A stretch of DNA of 64,000 nt, taken from the NCBI RefSeq assembly GCF_037943105.1, contig NZ_CP149803.1, positions 1,860,001-1,924,000 on the forward strand, read 5' to 3'. A program made the translations under genes and the position numbers. Positions 21,084 to 30,005 of this stretch are shown piece by piece (within the stretch, counting starts at the first letter, position 1; the number at the start of each line of letters is the position of its first letter). This DNA comes from Pseudomonas sp. TMP9 (GTDB lineage Bacteria; Pseudomonadota; Gammaproteobacteria; Pseudomonadales; Pseudomonadaceae). The notes beneath the pieces were generated by a model. That model was not told the origin of the DNA. It saw nothing but the letters and a program-made list of their open reading frames with translations, and did not search any database.

Positions 21084-21212
21084 ATGGCAGACGATCCCAA
21101 AAAAGGCTCAACCCGAGTGGTCTTTAAGGATGGGTGGCAACCAACACTGCAGCAAAAGCCTCAACCTGTTAGTGCAAGTAAACCTGTCGCACCACCGCCG
21201 AAAAAGCCTTAA
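21084..21212 (+). CDS. Small Pro-rich protein, 42 aa
   Basis: A 42-residue protein (MADDPKKGSTRVVFKDGW..., ending PVAPPPKKP). Its C-terminus echoes that of the preceding 45-residue protein, suggesting a shared binding partner or duplication. It is followed at once by a strong hairpin, closing the + strand cassette. Confidence 0.5.
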   Translation: MADDPKKGSTRVVFKDGWQPTLQQKPQPVSASKPVAPPPKKP

Positions 21213-21214
21213 AG

Positions 21215-21240
21215 AAAGCCCCGCATGCGGGGCTTTTTAA
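21215..21240. terminator. Terminator closing the DUF6338 cassette
   Basis: A perfect palindrome of 22 bp (AAAGCCCCGCA and its complement) is followed by TT on the + side. It overlaps the gpV stop and so may separate convergent transcripts. Confidence 0.8.
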
Positions 21241-21818
21241 TGGCTGTGATGGTTCGAATTTCCGCCCTGATCCAGCACCTTGCCCTGAGTCTGGATATCC
21301 CCAACAGCCTGCAGGCCTGCGGCCAGAGTGACCGCCCCAGCAACCTGCAGGCTACCGGTCAAGATTGTTTCAGGCGTATCCAAGGTAACCCTGGGCGCTA
21401 CTACCAGCACTGGCTGACCGGCCTCAACAGTAACCGTGGTGGCGGTCTTGATCAGTGCGCTCCCTGCGCAGTCAGCTACCAGCGCATGGCTGGCTCGGTC
21501 ATAGGTTAGGGTCGTACCGTCGTTGAAGCGCAGGTAGTGGGTGTTCTCGTCCGTTACGGGTGGCGGTTCGGCGGTCGAATAGATCCCGCCCAGCACCACC
21601 CCGTTGACGCCGTCGCGCTGAAGCAGCACAGCCACCTGCTCGCCGATCTCCGGCATCAGTGGGCGGCTCTTGGTGGCCTTGGTGTGCCGTTGTGGCACCT
21701 TTAGCCACCAGCTCTCTAAGCCCTCGAACTCCTCCAGCCGCACCTTCACCCTGCAGCTGATGTAGTCCACCGAGCTGACCAATCCGAACTGCAGGCCGTC
21801 CAGCGTTTCACTGCTCAT
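21237..21818 (-). CDS. P2 gpV-like baseplate spike protein
   Basis: A 193-residue baseplate assembly protein: OB-fold N-terminal half (SSVDYISCRVKVRLEEFEG), then a repetitive beta-helix-like region. The extreme C-terminus QGGNSNHHSH carries the HxH element that binds iron at the tip of the P2 spike, the part that pierces the outer membrane. Confidence 0.88.
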   Translation of the reverse strand: MSSETLDGLQFGLVSSVDYISCRVKVRLEEFEGLESWWLKVPQRHTKATKSRPLMPEIGEQVAVLLQRDGVNGVVLGGIYSTAEPPPVTDENTHYLRFNDGTTLTYDRASHALVADCAGSALIKTATTVTVEAGQPVLVVAPRVTLDTPETILTGSLQVAGAVTLAAGLQAVGDIQTQGKVLDQGGNSNHHSH

Positions 21819-22921
21819 GCGGTTGCCTCGGCGTTGGTCTGGCTGGATTCACCGGTCAGATATGGCATCGCCGGTACCGGCGCGGCCGTGACTCGGCGGA
21901 TCTCGATATCGGCCGTGGTGCCGCTGCTGCGGCGTTTGTTGTGGCGCGCTTGGTTGATCAGATAGTCACCGGCCATACGCCCCCAAGTGGCATCCAGTGT
22001 CACCACTGCGCCAGCCACCAGGCGACGGTCTGCAGGCAGGGTCAGGCTGCCACCGGCACGCTCGTCATTGGCCTCACCGAGGGCCGCATCAGCCTGGGCT
22101 TGGGCGCTGGCGGCGTCCGGGGCGCGCTGGTTAATGCGCAGTTCGTCGGCGCTGGTCTCCATGCCCACCTGGCTATCCGGGGCGCGGGTGTCCTGCGCCT
22201 GGCTGCTGATAGTTTTCTGGGTGTCCGGGTCGTGGTGGGTGTTCTTGGCTGTGCGGAACACATCCTTGATCTTGTCTTTAATGTCGTAACGGCTGCACTC
22301 CTTGCGGCTGATGGTGCGTACCGGTGCCCCATCGCGTAGGCCAGCCATGGCCGTGAAGATCAGCTTGTTCTCACGCAGTTTGACGGCATAGCCATACTGC
22401 CGGCCCACGCGGGTGATAAAAGCCAAGTCACGCTCCTGGAACTGGGTGATGCGGTCGATCCGCAGAGGCTTGATCTCGCCAACCAGCTCGAATTTATTGC
22501 GCTTGGCCAACTGTGCAGCGATCTCGGCAAGCGTGGTGCTCTCATAGGCATAGCCCTTGCGGGTGCGCACGCCCTTGCTGATACCCGCCGCCAAACCGCG
22601 CATGACCACCGTCGAGGGCGGCCCACTGACGTTGATCTCATCCACCTCAAAGCTGCCGCAGTTCAATGGGGCCTGCCCTGGATAGGTCATGCTCAAGGTC
22701 AGCGCGTCACCCTTGATTGGGTACCAACTGGTGAGCCACTTGTCGTCGGTGTCTTCCAGCTCGATGCTGATCTCGTCAGACTGGCCGCTGAGGTAATCCG
22801 TCCAAGTCACGCCCAGCACGTAGGGGGCCAGATCGGCTGTCAGGTCGCGGCCCTGATAGCCAATACGCCACACGGTAGGCTCGGCCGTGTCACGACCAGG
22901 GATATCGATCACTTGAACCAC
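21815..22921 (-). CDS. P2 gpD-like tail hub protein
   Basis: A 368-residue hub/late-control D family protein. The N-terminal VWRIGYQGRDLTADLAPYV and the internal FQERDLAFITRVGRQYGYAV are typical. It forms the hub above the spike. It overlaps gpV and gpX by 4-13 bp. Confidence 0.87.
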   Translation of the reverse strand: MVQVIDIPGRDTAEPTVWRIGYQGRDLTADLAPYVLGVTWTDYLSGQSDEISIELEDTDDKWLTSWYPIKGDALTLSMTYPGQAPLNCGSFEVDEINVSGPPSTVVMRGLAAGISKGVRTRKGYAYESTTLAEIAAQLAKRNKFELVGEIKPLRIDRITQFQERDLAFITRVGRQYGYAVKLRENKLIFTAMAGLRDGAPVRTISRKECSRYDIKDKIKDVFRTAKNTHHDPDTQKTISSQAQDTRAPDSQVGMETSADELRINQRAPDAASAQAQADAALGEANDERAGGSLTLPADRRLVAGAVVTLDATWGRMAGDYLINQARHNKRRSSGTTADIEIRRVTAAPVPAMPYLTGESSQTNAEATA

Positions 22922-23124
22922 GGCGGCAGATCCTCGCTGCTGGTAACGACATCGAGCACGGGAATGCGCAAGGTCAGCCCAGAGGTAAGTGAGCGGGTTA
23001 TTGGCACCTGCGGGTTGGCACGGACAATCGGCTCATAGCGCATGGCATCGCCGTAATAGATGAAGGCCAGCTGATCCCAACGCTCCCCCTCAACGGTGGT
23101 GTGGGTTAGATATTCGGCAGGCAC
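22909..23124 (-). CDS. P2 gpX-like tail protein
   Basis: A 71-residue LysM-like tail protein (HTTVEGERWDQLAFIYYGDA, then NPQVP and LRIPV), the normal size for gpX. It lies between the gpU-like and gpD genes as in P2. Confidence 0.85.
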   Translation of the reverse strand: MPAEYLTHTTVEGERWDQLAFIYYGDAMRYEPIVRANPQVPITRSLTSGLTLRIPVLDVVTSSEDLPPWFK

Positions 23125-23125
23125 G

Positions 23126-24187
23126 TCAGGCTCTCCTGGTAATCACATTGACGGCCAGACTGGCCAAGCGAGTAGAGCTGGCATCCAAACGGCTCACGGC
23201 TAACTGCATTTGACTGGACGCGTAGTCAACTTTGCCCACCACGCTCTCAACGGACACAGGACTAAAGGCAGCGACCGCGCGCTGCACGTCACCAGCTGCA
23301 TCAACGCCCAGCTTCAACAAGTCGCTACCACCCGCCAGCAAACTGACCGCTGAGCTTTGCAGGCCATCCAAGGGCATCCCCTGGCTGATCCGACCGAGTA
23401 GCTGCGGAGCCTGATCGAGCAGCGCCAGTGGGTTATTGCGAAGGCTCTGAACCACTTCCACCGCCTGGCGCACATCACTGGCCACATTGTTGCCCATGGT
23501 CACAAGGTCAGCGCCACTGGCTAGCATCTCGGCTGCCGCACTCTGCAACCCCTGGAATGGAGCCAACGCTTGCCCAGCCAGCCCAAGCAAACGCGGAGCC
23601 TGGCTCAGCATGGCAAGTGGGTTATCACGAAGGTTTTTTACAAAACTCAAGGCCTCCACCCCGGCCTGCAGGTAGTTGGCAGCGGTTTTAGCAAGGCCCA
23701 ACACTTTTTGCGTGGGTGTAACCAGCGCAGGCGTTGCCCCGTCAATGCGGGCCAGCGGGTTGGCGGCTAGGTTGGACACCAGCGCCCGAGGCTTGGGCAA
23801 CGGCTTGGTGTATTTACCGGAGTACTCCAGCAGGTTGATGCTCACCGTTGCGGAAACCAGCCGCCCTTCGGCATCGGTCTTGCGGGTGGTCACCGACACC
23901 TCAGTCAGCAGGTAGATCCCGCGATAGTCACCCGAGCCCAGCACATACGGCAGCGGCTCATGGGCACTCTTCGCCGCCTTGAGGCGACGGATCTGCAGCT
24001 CGGGGTCGACCAGCATCGAGTGCAGGGTCAGCTCCAGCGTCAGTTCGTCCAGGCTGTCGCCCACCCATTCCGCACGTGGCTTGCCCTGAATCAGCGCATG
24101 CTGGGCATAGTCCGCGGCTGAACGCTCATCTTGCCGGCCAGGGTGATACTTCACTTCAAATTCGATATCGCCGAGTACTGCCCACAT
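23126..24187 (-). CDS. P2 gpU-like tail terminator protein with long repeat extension
   Basis: A 353-residue protein whose first 130 residues match gpU (MWAVLGDIEFEVKYHPGRQD... LEYSGKYT). The remaining 220 residues are an extension with two similar units of about 63 residues, each starting LR(D/N)NPLA(M/L)L and ending in a valine-rich helix, plus a partial first unit. Classic gpU is only about 160 residues, so the extension is a lineage-specific elaboration. Confidence 0.75.
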   Translation of the reverse strand: MWAVLGDIEFEVKYHPGRQDERSAADYAQHALIQGKPRAEWVGDSLDELTLELTLHSMLVDPELQIRRLKAAKSAHEPLPYVLGSGDYRGIYLLTEVSVTTRKTDAEGRLVSATVSINLLEYSGKYTKPLPKPRALVSNLAANPLARIDGATPALVTPTQKVLGLAKTAANYLQAGVEALSFVKNLRDNPLAMLSQAPRLLGLAGQALAPFQGLQSAAAEMLASGADLVTMGNNVASDVRQAVEVVQSLRNNPLALLDQAPQLLGRISQGMPLDGLQSSAVSLLAGGSDLLKLGVDAAGDVQRAVAAFSPVSVESVVGKVDYASSQMQLAVSRLDASSTRLASLAVNVITRRA

Positions 24188-26577
24188 CAGAAGGCCCTCC
24201 GCTGTTGATCCGCCAAGACTTCACGCATCAATTTCTCCAGGTCATTACGCGAAAGCTGCAGGGCTTGCTGCACTGCCTCCTGGGTACCAGGGCCACCGCC
24301 CTGGACGGTGATTTGTGGGGAGTAGTGGATGGTGACGCCACCACCGGATTGACCTGCCAATGCGGCCGAGCCTGCACTGCGCGCCAAGTTCGCCACGCGG
24401 CTTGCCGTTGCTGCTGGCCCATCAGCTGCAGCAAGTTGCGGGGTGGCAAAGGTGATGGCCGTCGCTGCAGCCATGCCCAAGGCGGCACGCTTGACCAGAC
24501 CCTGCTTGGCAGTGATGCCAATCGCTGCGCCTTCCGAGACGTTGGCCCCAGCTGCCATGAAGACGCGGCTTGGACTTTTGATCCCCAACTTGTCTTTGAA
24601 CCACCCGGTAACATCATCACCTAGGCCAACAACGGCATCCTTGGCGGCCCCGGCCATGCTCTTGATACCGTTGACCAAACCAGTAACCAGCATGCTGCCA
24701 AAGTCGGTGAACTTGCCCGGTAGCTCGATCCCGAAGTAGTTCATCACGCCGCTGAATGCCCGGTAGAACATGCCCAGCGGACTGAAGTTAACCAGCAGCC
24801 CGAGAATGCCCGTAAGACCACCGCTGAAACCGGCTTTTATCTCCGTCCACAACCCACCGAAGAAGCTCTTGATCGGCTCCCAGTAGCGGTAAATCAGGTA
24901 AGCACCGAGCGCGATACCAGTGATCATCAGGCCGATGGGGTTCATCAAAAGTGCGCGGCCCAGCCAGAGTACCGCCGTGCGTGCCATGCCAAGGGCAGGC
25001 GCAAGCCGCATCGCCCCACCACGCAACAGACTAAGCCCGGTGATGAACGGCCCCAGCCGGCCACCCAGCAATAGCATCGCGCGCATCATGGTGAACTTGC
25101 CGGATAGCAGCGAGATCGCGATGCCCACGCCGTTCAGGCCAGAAGCCCCGAGACTCAGCCCATACGACAGGCCGACGACGCCCAGCTTCAGCGCAACGGC
25201 TCCGGCCACCAGCTTGATCACGCCGCTGACCAGTTCCGGGTTCTCTTTGGCCCAAGTGGCAAAGCCAGACACTACCGGACGTAGTGAACTGACTAGATCA
25301 TTCAATCCCGGCAGCACAGCGGAGCCGAGATTGATCCCCAGCTCAGTCATGCCGTTTTTCAGCAGCTGCAAGTTGTTTGCAGTGGTAGATGCTCGCGCCT
25401 GGAATTCCTTCTCCATCGAGCCATCGTAGTCCGAGGCCTTGTTTACCAAGGCCAGGGACTTGGCATAGGTCTCCATCGAACCCGCCAGTACCGCTACATC
25501 ATCGGCGTACTCCAAGCCAAACAGGTCGACCAGAACGCCCATTTGATCGGCTTTCGGGACTTTGCTGATGGTGTTGAGGAAGCTGGTCAGTGTCCCCTGA
25601 GCGTCTTTGCCGATAGAGGCTTTCAAGCCTTCAGCCGTCATGCCCATTTCCTGCAGGGCACGCTGGAATTTCTTCGGTTGCTTGTCGGCGGTGGCCAGCT
25701 TCGCCAGCATGCCGTTGATGGCGGTGCCGGCTACTTCTGGCGGCTTGCCAAGGCTGACAAAAGCGGTGACCAGAGCTGCTGCCTGGGTCTCGACCAGACC
25801 AAACTGCTTGGCCACACCACCCACCCGGTTCAAGCCTTGAACGATGTCGCGCGCCTTGGCCGGTGAGGAGTTGGACAGGTGGTTGATCGCATCGCCGATA
25901 CGGCCGATCTGCGCGATAGGGATCTTGTACACGTTGGCCAGCTTGGCCATCGAGTCACCGGCTTCCTCGGCCGACATGTCGAAGGCCGTGGACATCTTCG
26001 CCACAGTCTCGGTGAACTTGGGAATATCAGCTGCAGCCACACCCAGTTGGCCACCACTGGCGGCAATGGCAGCCAGATCCGAAGCGGCCAAAGGCAGTGT
26101 TCGGGTCATGCGCAGCAACTCGTCACCGAGCTTGACGATGCCATCCGGCGTATCGAAGTCGACCACCTTCTTCACATCGGCCATGGCCGACTCATAGTCG
26201 ATGGCCAGCTTCACTGGCAGCGCCGCACTGGCACCGATTGCCACGGTTTCTAACAAGCCAGAGCGCAGCTCGGCGCGCTGACTGCGCAACTGGTCGCGGC
26301 GCGCCAGGCGAGCGGTCAGTTGTTCCTGCTTGCGCCGCACCGTGTCGAGGGTCTGCCCAAGGCGCACGTAGTCTCGGTTGAGCGCGGCGACGGTACTGGG
26401 TGCCAACGTGCCAAGGTTGCGCTTGATGGAAGCGCCCAGCTCGGCATGCTGCCGGGTCAGCTTGCCGGCCGTATCACCCAGGCCCATCAGGGTACGGCGC
26501 ACACCACCCAACAGGGGCATAACCCCACGGGCGGATGCGCCGATCTCAAGACCTACTCTAAGGCTACGGTTGCTCAC
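24187..26577 (-). CDS. Tail tape measure protein
   Basis: A 796-residue tape measure (P2 gpT type), which sets tail length and is ejected on infection. It has an N-terminal coiled coil (about 30-100), a TP901-type core (DYESAMADVKKVVDFDTP), several hydrophobic segments (about 450-560), and a late KDKLGIKSPSRVF motif. It is the longest late gene, preceded by the E/E' chaperones as expected. Confidence 0.9.
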   Translation of the reverse strand: MSNRSLRVGLEIGASARGVMPLLGGVRRTLMGLGDTAGKLTRQHAELGASIKRNLGTLAPSTVAALNRDYVRLGQTLDTVRRKQEQLTARLARRDQLRSQRAELRSGLLETVAIGASAALPVKLAIDYESAMADVKKVVDFDTPDGIVKLGDELLRMTRTLPLAASDLAAIAASGGQLGVAAADIPKFTETVAKMSTAFDMSAEEAGDSMAKLANVYKIPIAQIGRIGDAINHLSNSSPAKARDIVQGLNRVGGVAKQFGLVETQAAALVTAFVSLGKPPEVAGTAINGMLAKLATADKQPKKFQRALQEMGMTAEGLKASIGKDAQGTLTSFLNTISKVPKADQMGVLVDLFGLEYADDVAVLAGSMETYAKSLALVNKASDYDGSMEKEFQARASTTANNLQLLKNGMTELGINLGSAVLPGLNDLVSSLRPVVSGFATWAKENPELVSGVIKLVAGAVALKLGVVGLSYGLSLGASGLNGVGIAISLLSGKFTMMRAMLLLGGRLGPFITGLSLLRGGAMRLAPALGMARTAVLWLGRALLMNPIGLMITGIALGAYLIYRYWEPIKSFFGGLWTEIKAGFSGGLTGILGLLVNFSPLGMFYRAFSGVMNYFGIELPGKFTDFGSMLVTGLVNGIKSMAGAAKDAVVGLGDDVTGWFKDKLGIKSPSRVFMAAGANVSEGAAIGITAKQGLVKRAALGMAAATAITFATPQLAAADGPAATASRVANLARSAGSAALAGQSGGGVTIHYSPQITVQGGGPGTQEAVQQALQLSRNDLEKLMREVLADQQRRAF

Positions 26578-26740
26578 GGCTGACTTCGCTTTGCTGGCGG
26601 ATTTGTTGCTCGGCCTGTTCGCACCAGGTCAGGAAGCGTTCTACTGTCAGCGCCTCGATCTCCGAGGGCTGAAAGCGGAACCACCTGGCGAGCAAGGCTT
26701 CGCATTCGTCGAGGTGGCTGGTATCAATCCGACAGTTTTT
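26564..26740 (-). CDS. GpE'-like tail chaperone extension, made by frameshift from gpE
   Basis: This frame encodes a GpE'-type domain (LLARWFRFQPSEIEAL...WCEQAEQQ) with no suitable start codon of its own. It is in the -2 (equivalently +1) frame relative to gpE. The junction is a run of five A on the - strand (26736-26740) in the context CAA AAA C, where a lysyl-tRNA can slip back two bases. Mu uses a -2 shift for its gp41/gp42 pair. Confidence 0.65.
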   Translation of the reverse strand, partial: KNCRIDTSHLDECEALLARWFRFQPSEIEALTVERFLTWCEQAEQQIRQQSEVSREQP

Positions 26741-26978
26741 GAAATCGCTCCTGGGCAGCCTTGTAGTCCGCAATGTCCATGGCATCCAGATCTTCAGTAA
26801 CGAGACCAACGGAGCGCGACATCAGTACCAGCTCCTCGACTGCAGCATTGCCAGAGGCTTGCTCATTGGCTGCGCGCAAGTCTTTAACGGTCAGGCGGCG
26901 GAACTCCAATCGCTCTACTTTCTGGCCGGCAGCAGTGGTGAAGGGATACTTGAGAGTGACGTTGGTTTTATCGGCCAT
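26724..26978 (-). CDS. GpE-like tail assembly chaperone
   Basis: An 84-residue protein (MADKTNVTLKYPFTTAAGQK..., VERLEFRRLTVKDLRAAN) of the P2 gpE/Mu gp41 family that coats the tape measure during assembly. It is the first gene of the block headed by late motif B. Near its end it contains the proposed slip site giving the E+E' fusion. Confidence 0.82.
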   Translation of the reverse strand: MADKTNVTLKYPFTTAAGQKVERLEFRRLTVKDLRAANEQASGNAAVEELVLMSRSVGLVTEDLDAMDIADYKAAQERFQKLSD

Positions 26979-27057
26979 GCTTTATGCTCCAGGTTGATCA
27001 ATGAGATCGGTTGCTCTGTACAAGAGTCCTGAGCATCGCGCCTAAGCGTGGCGCTGC

Positions 27058-27076
27058 CTTTTAATCTGATTTAAAG
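27058..27076 (-). promoter_or_regulatory. Late motif copy B
   Basis: CTTTTAATCTGATTTAAAG, 80 bp upstream of gpE on the - strand. On the + side it is followed within 33 bp by a small cargo gene. It matches copies A, C and D at all but a few central positions. Confidence 0.65.
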
Positions 27077-27108
27077 AGATGTACCCATCACCCAGCGCGG
27101 AGGCTGCA

Positions 27109-27300
27109 ATGGAAGAAGACGTAACCCTGGAGCATGAAGGCGAGACCTATACGGCCAGCTATATCGAGATCGATGACGAGCTGCTGACCTACCTGCCTGA
27201 TGGCAGCGAGCGGCGCACTGAGCTGCGCGGGCTCAACCCTGAGCATGCCGCACTGACCCACTTGCGCGGCTATATCAGCACCCTGAAGCGCAAGGCTTAA
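27109..27300 (+). CDS. Small acidic cargo protein, 63 aa
   Basis: A 63-residue protein (MEEDVTLEHEGETYTASYIE..., ending ISTLKRKA) on the strand opposite to the tail genes. The start at 27109 has a GGAGG ten bases upstream, better than the ATG at 27079 that touches the late motif. It has its own terminator. Similar small proteins occur beside tail tube genes in Pseudomonas phages; function unknown. Confidence 0.6.
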   Translation: MEEDVTLEHEGETYTASYIEIDDELLTYLPDGSERRTELRGLNPEHAALTHLRGYISTLKRKA

Positions 27301-27305
27301 AAGAA

Positions 27306-27330
27306 GAAGCCCCGCACTTGGCGGGGCTTC
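27306..27330. terminator. Bidirectional hairpin between cargo gene and tail tube
   Basis: A perfect 10-bp stem (GAAGCCCCGC / GCGGGGCTTC, loop ACTTG) lies between convergent genes. Confidence 0.75.
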
Positions 27331-27370
27331 TGACTTCCGTGTCCTGGGCATCCATGCCCATCCGTTACAG

Positions 27371-27895
27371 CTATGCCTGCCCGATGTTGCGCCGGTACTT
27401 GGCCAACTGATCCTCGCCATTGACGCGGAAGATGTTCGCCAGGTAATCGAGCAGCAGTACTTCCTCACCGTTCAGCAGCTGGCGCACGTAGATGGCCGAG
27501 AACGGGGTCTCGAACTTCGAGGGGTCGCGCGGTTTGAAGCTGCCCAGGTTGTACTCCTTGGGCATGATGGTCATCAGGGTGACCAGCGGAATCTCGTCCA
27601 CCAGGCCACTGTTGTTAAACACCTGGACGTTGCTGCGGCACTGCAACTGCACTGTCTTGAAGGGGCTGGCCAATTTGCTGCCAGCTTCCTTGTACAGGCT
27701 GTTCCAGACGATCTTGCCTTCCAGCTTGTCGAGGCCATCCGGCAGCTCGATCAAACCAACCATACCCAGCCCCTGGAAGTCGGACATGACCGCCTTGACG
27801 CTGCCCAGCTCGATCTCCTCGGACTTGGCGAAAAAATCCTGACCATCCAGGTACAGGTTGGCGTTGGTGATGCGATGTGCGTTTACGCCTGCCAT
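27371..27895 (-). CDS. Tail tube protein, P2 FII-like
   Basis: A 174-residue major tail tube protein, close to P2 FII length (172) rather than Mu gpM. Family segments are ITNANLYLDGQDFFAKSEEI and LGMVGLIELPDGLDKLEGKI. It is the last gene of the head/tail block headed by motif C. Confidence 0.88.
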   Translation of the reverse strand: MAGVNAHRITNANLYLDGQDFFAKSEEIELGSVKAVMSDFQGLGMVGLIELPDGLDKLEGKIVWNSLYKEAGSKLASPFKTVQLQCRSNVQVFNNSGLVDEIPLVTLMTIMPKEYNLGSFKPRDPSKFETPFSAIYVRQLLNGEEVLLLDYLANIFRVNGEDQLAKYRRNIGQA

Positions 27896-29323
27896 TTATG
27901 CAGTCCCCTTCAGGTTGGCCAGGTATTCCCCGGTGATCTCAGTCTCGAAGGTGCCGCGCTCGAATGGCAACGGTACCGTCAGTTTGTAGTTGAACAACAC
28001 ATGCCCCAGCTCCAGCTCCGTTTGTGGGTTGCGTGCCGGGTCATACCAGCACTCGCCACCCAGCAACGCGCCGTCACCGATCAGCTTGCGGAAGAACAGG
28101 TTGACGCTCTCCGTCACGCTATCGAGCAGCGCCTGGGTAACCGGCATGTCAACGAACTGCAGCGAGCTGTAGCGGATCGACTCATCGACAATGTCCTTGG
28201 TGCGGCGCACGTTCTCGAAGTTGCGCATGTGAGTCACGGTCGGCCAAGCGGCCGTGCGGTTACCCCACAGGCGCAAACCAGTACCGAAACTGTTGAACAC
28301 CGTGGTCACGCCCGCTTCGTTGAGCAGGTTGACCTCGCTGTCCGGGTCATCCACCCGAGCAGTCAGCGGACGTTCCAGGCCGACCACGCCGATCAGCTCC
28401 TGGTTTGAGCTGCTCCACCAGTAGCCCTTGTCATAGTCGATCTTGGCGCGCAGGCCTGCCGCGCGGATCGACAGCGGCTCTAGGCGTTCGCCATCGGTAG
28501 CAGCGTCGTACACCTTGACGTGCGGATAGCACAAACGCACCCGGTCGCTGCTGGTGTTGAAGTTGATGCTACCGGCCGGGCCACGACCAGCCAGAACCTG
28601 CTGCGGCGTGGTGCCGATAGGTGCATCGATGTAGGCCACGCCGCCCATCATCTCTGCTGCAGCAATCAGATCAACGCTAACCGCACTAAGCGTGGAGAAA
28701 CCTGGTGCGATGAACAGCTTGGGGAAGAAGCCAAACAGGTTGTAGCTATCCGGGAATGCCTTGAGGCCGGTGCGTAGGCCGGCAATCGTCACCGCGCCGA
28801 TGATATCGGCCGAGGTCACTTTGCTTGGGTCGGCGTAGGTGTAATCGGCCTTCACCTGGGCATTGGCTGGAATGCTGCCACCTGCCTTGCGCACCACCAC
28901 ACCGCTCAACAGGTCGCGGGTGTAATCGGTGTCGAGCTGATAGGTGGTGGCACCGTCACTCGACTTAAGCGCCAACACCTGCAGTGCGCCATGGGCCAGC
29001 TGGAGGCGGTCGTTATTGCCGAATTGACTTGCCTCAGCCACAACGTCCGTGCGGTGGATAAGCGGGTCGAGAACGTTGACCACAATGACGGTGCCCGCAC
29101 CGAAGTCATAGATCCCGCCCAGCGCTTGCGGAATGCTGAAACCAGCTAACTCAGGGCCAAACTGCGCGCCATCGCGATCATTCAGCGACAGCGTAAGGCT
29201 GTTCACCGGGCCAGCCGGGGCGGTGCCAATCAGGGCGATCACCGCAGACTTGACCACGCGGATGGCACGCGGGCCGCGCTCGACTTCCAGGGTTTCAATA
29301 CCGTGTAGATAGTTGGCAGCCAT
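27896..29323 (-). CDS. Contractile tail sheath protein
   Basis: A 475-residue sheath protein (P2 FI/Mu gpL family), showing that the virion is a myovirus. It begins YLHGIETLEVERGPRAIRVV and contains the sheath core GIYDFGAGTVIVVNVLDP and a C-terminal LGHVLFNYKLTVPLPFER. It directly precedes the tube gene. Confidence 0.92.
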   Translation of the reverse strand: MAANYLHGIETLEVERGPRAIRVVKSAVIALIGTAPAGPVNSLTLSLNDRDGAQFGPELAGFSIPQALGGIYDFGAGTVIVVNVLDPLIHRTDVVAEASQFGNNDRLQLAHGALQVLALKSSDGATTYQLDTDYTRDLLSGVVVRKAGGSIPANAQVKADYTYADPSKVTSADIIGAVTIAGLRTGLKAFPDSYNLFGFFPKLFIAPGFSTLSAVSVDLIAAAEMMGGVAYIDAPIGTTPQQVLAGRGPAGSINFNTSSDRVRLCYPHVKVYDAATDGERLEPLSIRAAGLRAKIDYDKGYWWSSSNQELIGVVGLERPLTARVDDPDSEVNLLNEAGVTTVFNSFGTGLRLWGNRTAAWPTVTHMRNFENVRRTKDIVDESIRYSSLQFVDMPVTQALLDSVTESVNLFFRKLIGDGALLGGECWYDPARNPQTELELGHVLFNYKLTVPLPFERGTFETEITGEYLANLKGTA

Positions 29324-29538
29324 TACGCTTTATCTCCTTTCTTCTCGGTCGGTGCGGGTTCATCCGCCAGCGGCTCAAGGTGTTTCAACGCCAGCAGTAC
29401 CAGGGTGTATTCATGGTCTGCCGGAAGGTCGACGGGCTGGCCAGGCTGTAGCTGTACATCCAGCAACTCACCAGACTTACCGACGCGCAGCGATGCGGCG
29501 CTCTGTGGGCCGGAGTAGCGGTAACGTTTGAGTTTCAT
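29323..29538 (-). CDS. DUF2635 protein (Mu gp38-like)
   Basis: A 71-residue DUF2635 protein always found just before the sheath in Mu-like phages. It overlaps the sheath start by 1 bp and the gp37-like gene by 4 bp. Role in tail assembly unknown. Confidence 0.8.
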   Translation of the reverse strand: MKLKRYRYSGPQSAASLRVGKSGELLDVQLQPGQPVDLPADHEYTLVLLALKHLEPLADEPAPTEKKGDKA

Positions 29539-30005
29539 AGGGTTCCCTCAAAGGTGGGCGGCAACAGCGGTGCGCCCGCCGTTGGTGCCATGGATTGCAA
29601 TTGGGTTGCACGGGTTGCGATGTCCAGGCCGTACTGCCACACGCCCTGCAGATGACCAATGAAACGCTCGGAGACCGGGCGGCATGCCTGGTCGCAATGC
29701 GGTGGCCACCACCCCGTCAACGTGCCGCGGATGCTATCCAGGTAACTGACTGCACCGTCCTTGCCGTTGAGCTGGCGAAACACCAGGGTCAGGCTGATGA
29801 CCAGGTTGCGTTCCTGGAACATTGCATCGGTGGCTTGAGAACCACCGAAGGTGGACTTGCCGAACGCCACCAGCACAGCGCCGCGCGGATGGTTGAGGCG
29901 GTACTGCGCCGGGTTCTCCGGGAACAGCTCCACCATCAGGTCGCGGCCCATTGCGGTTTTCAGCCGCTCGACAATCGCATCCAGGAGCTGCTCGGTCTGG
30001 CTCAT
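29535..30005 (-). CDS. DUF1834 protein (Mu gp37-like)
   Basis: A 156-residue head-tail connector/tail terminator-type protein. It has an N-terminal helix EQLLDAIVERLKTAMG and a central MFQERNLVISLTLVFRQLNG. Position between gp36- and gp38-like genes matches Mu. Confidence 0.8.
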   Translation of the reverse strand: MSQTEQLLDAIVERLKTAMGRDLMVELFPENPAQYRLNHPRGAVLVAFGKSTFGGSQATDAMFQERNLVISLTLVFRQLNGKDGAVSYLDSIRGTLTGWWPPHCDQACRPVSERFIGHLQGVWQYGLDIATRATQLQSMAPTAGAPLLPPTFEGTL

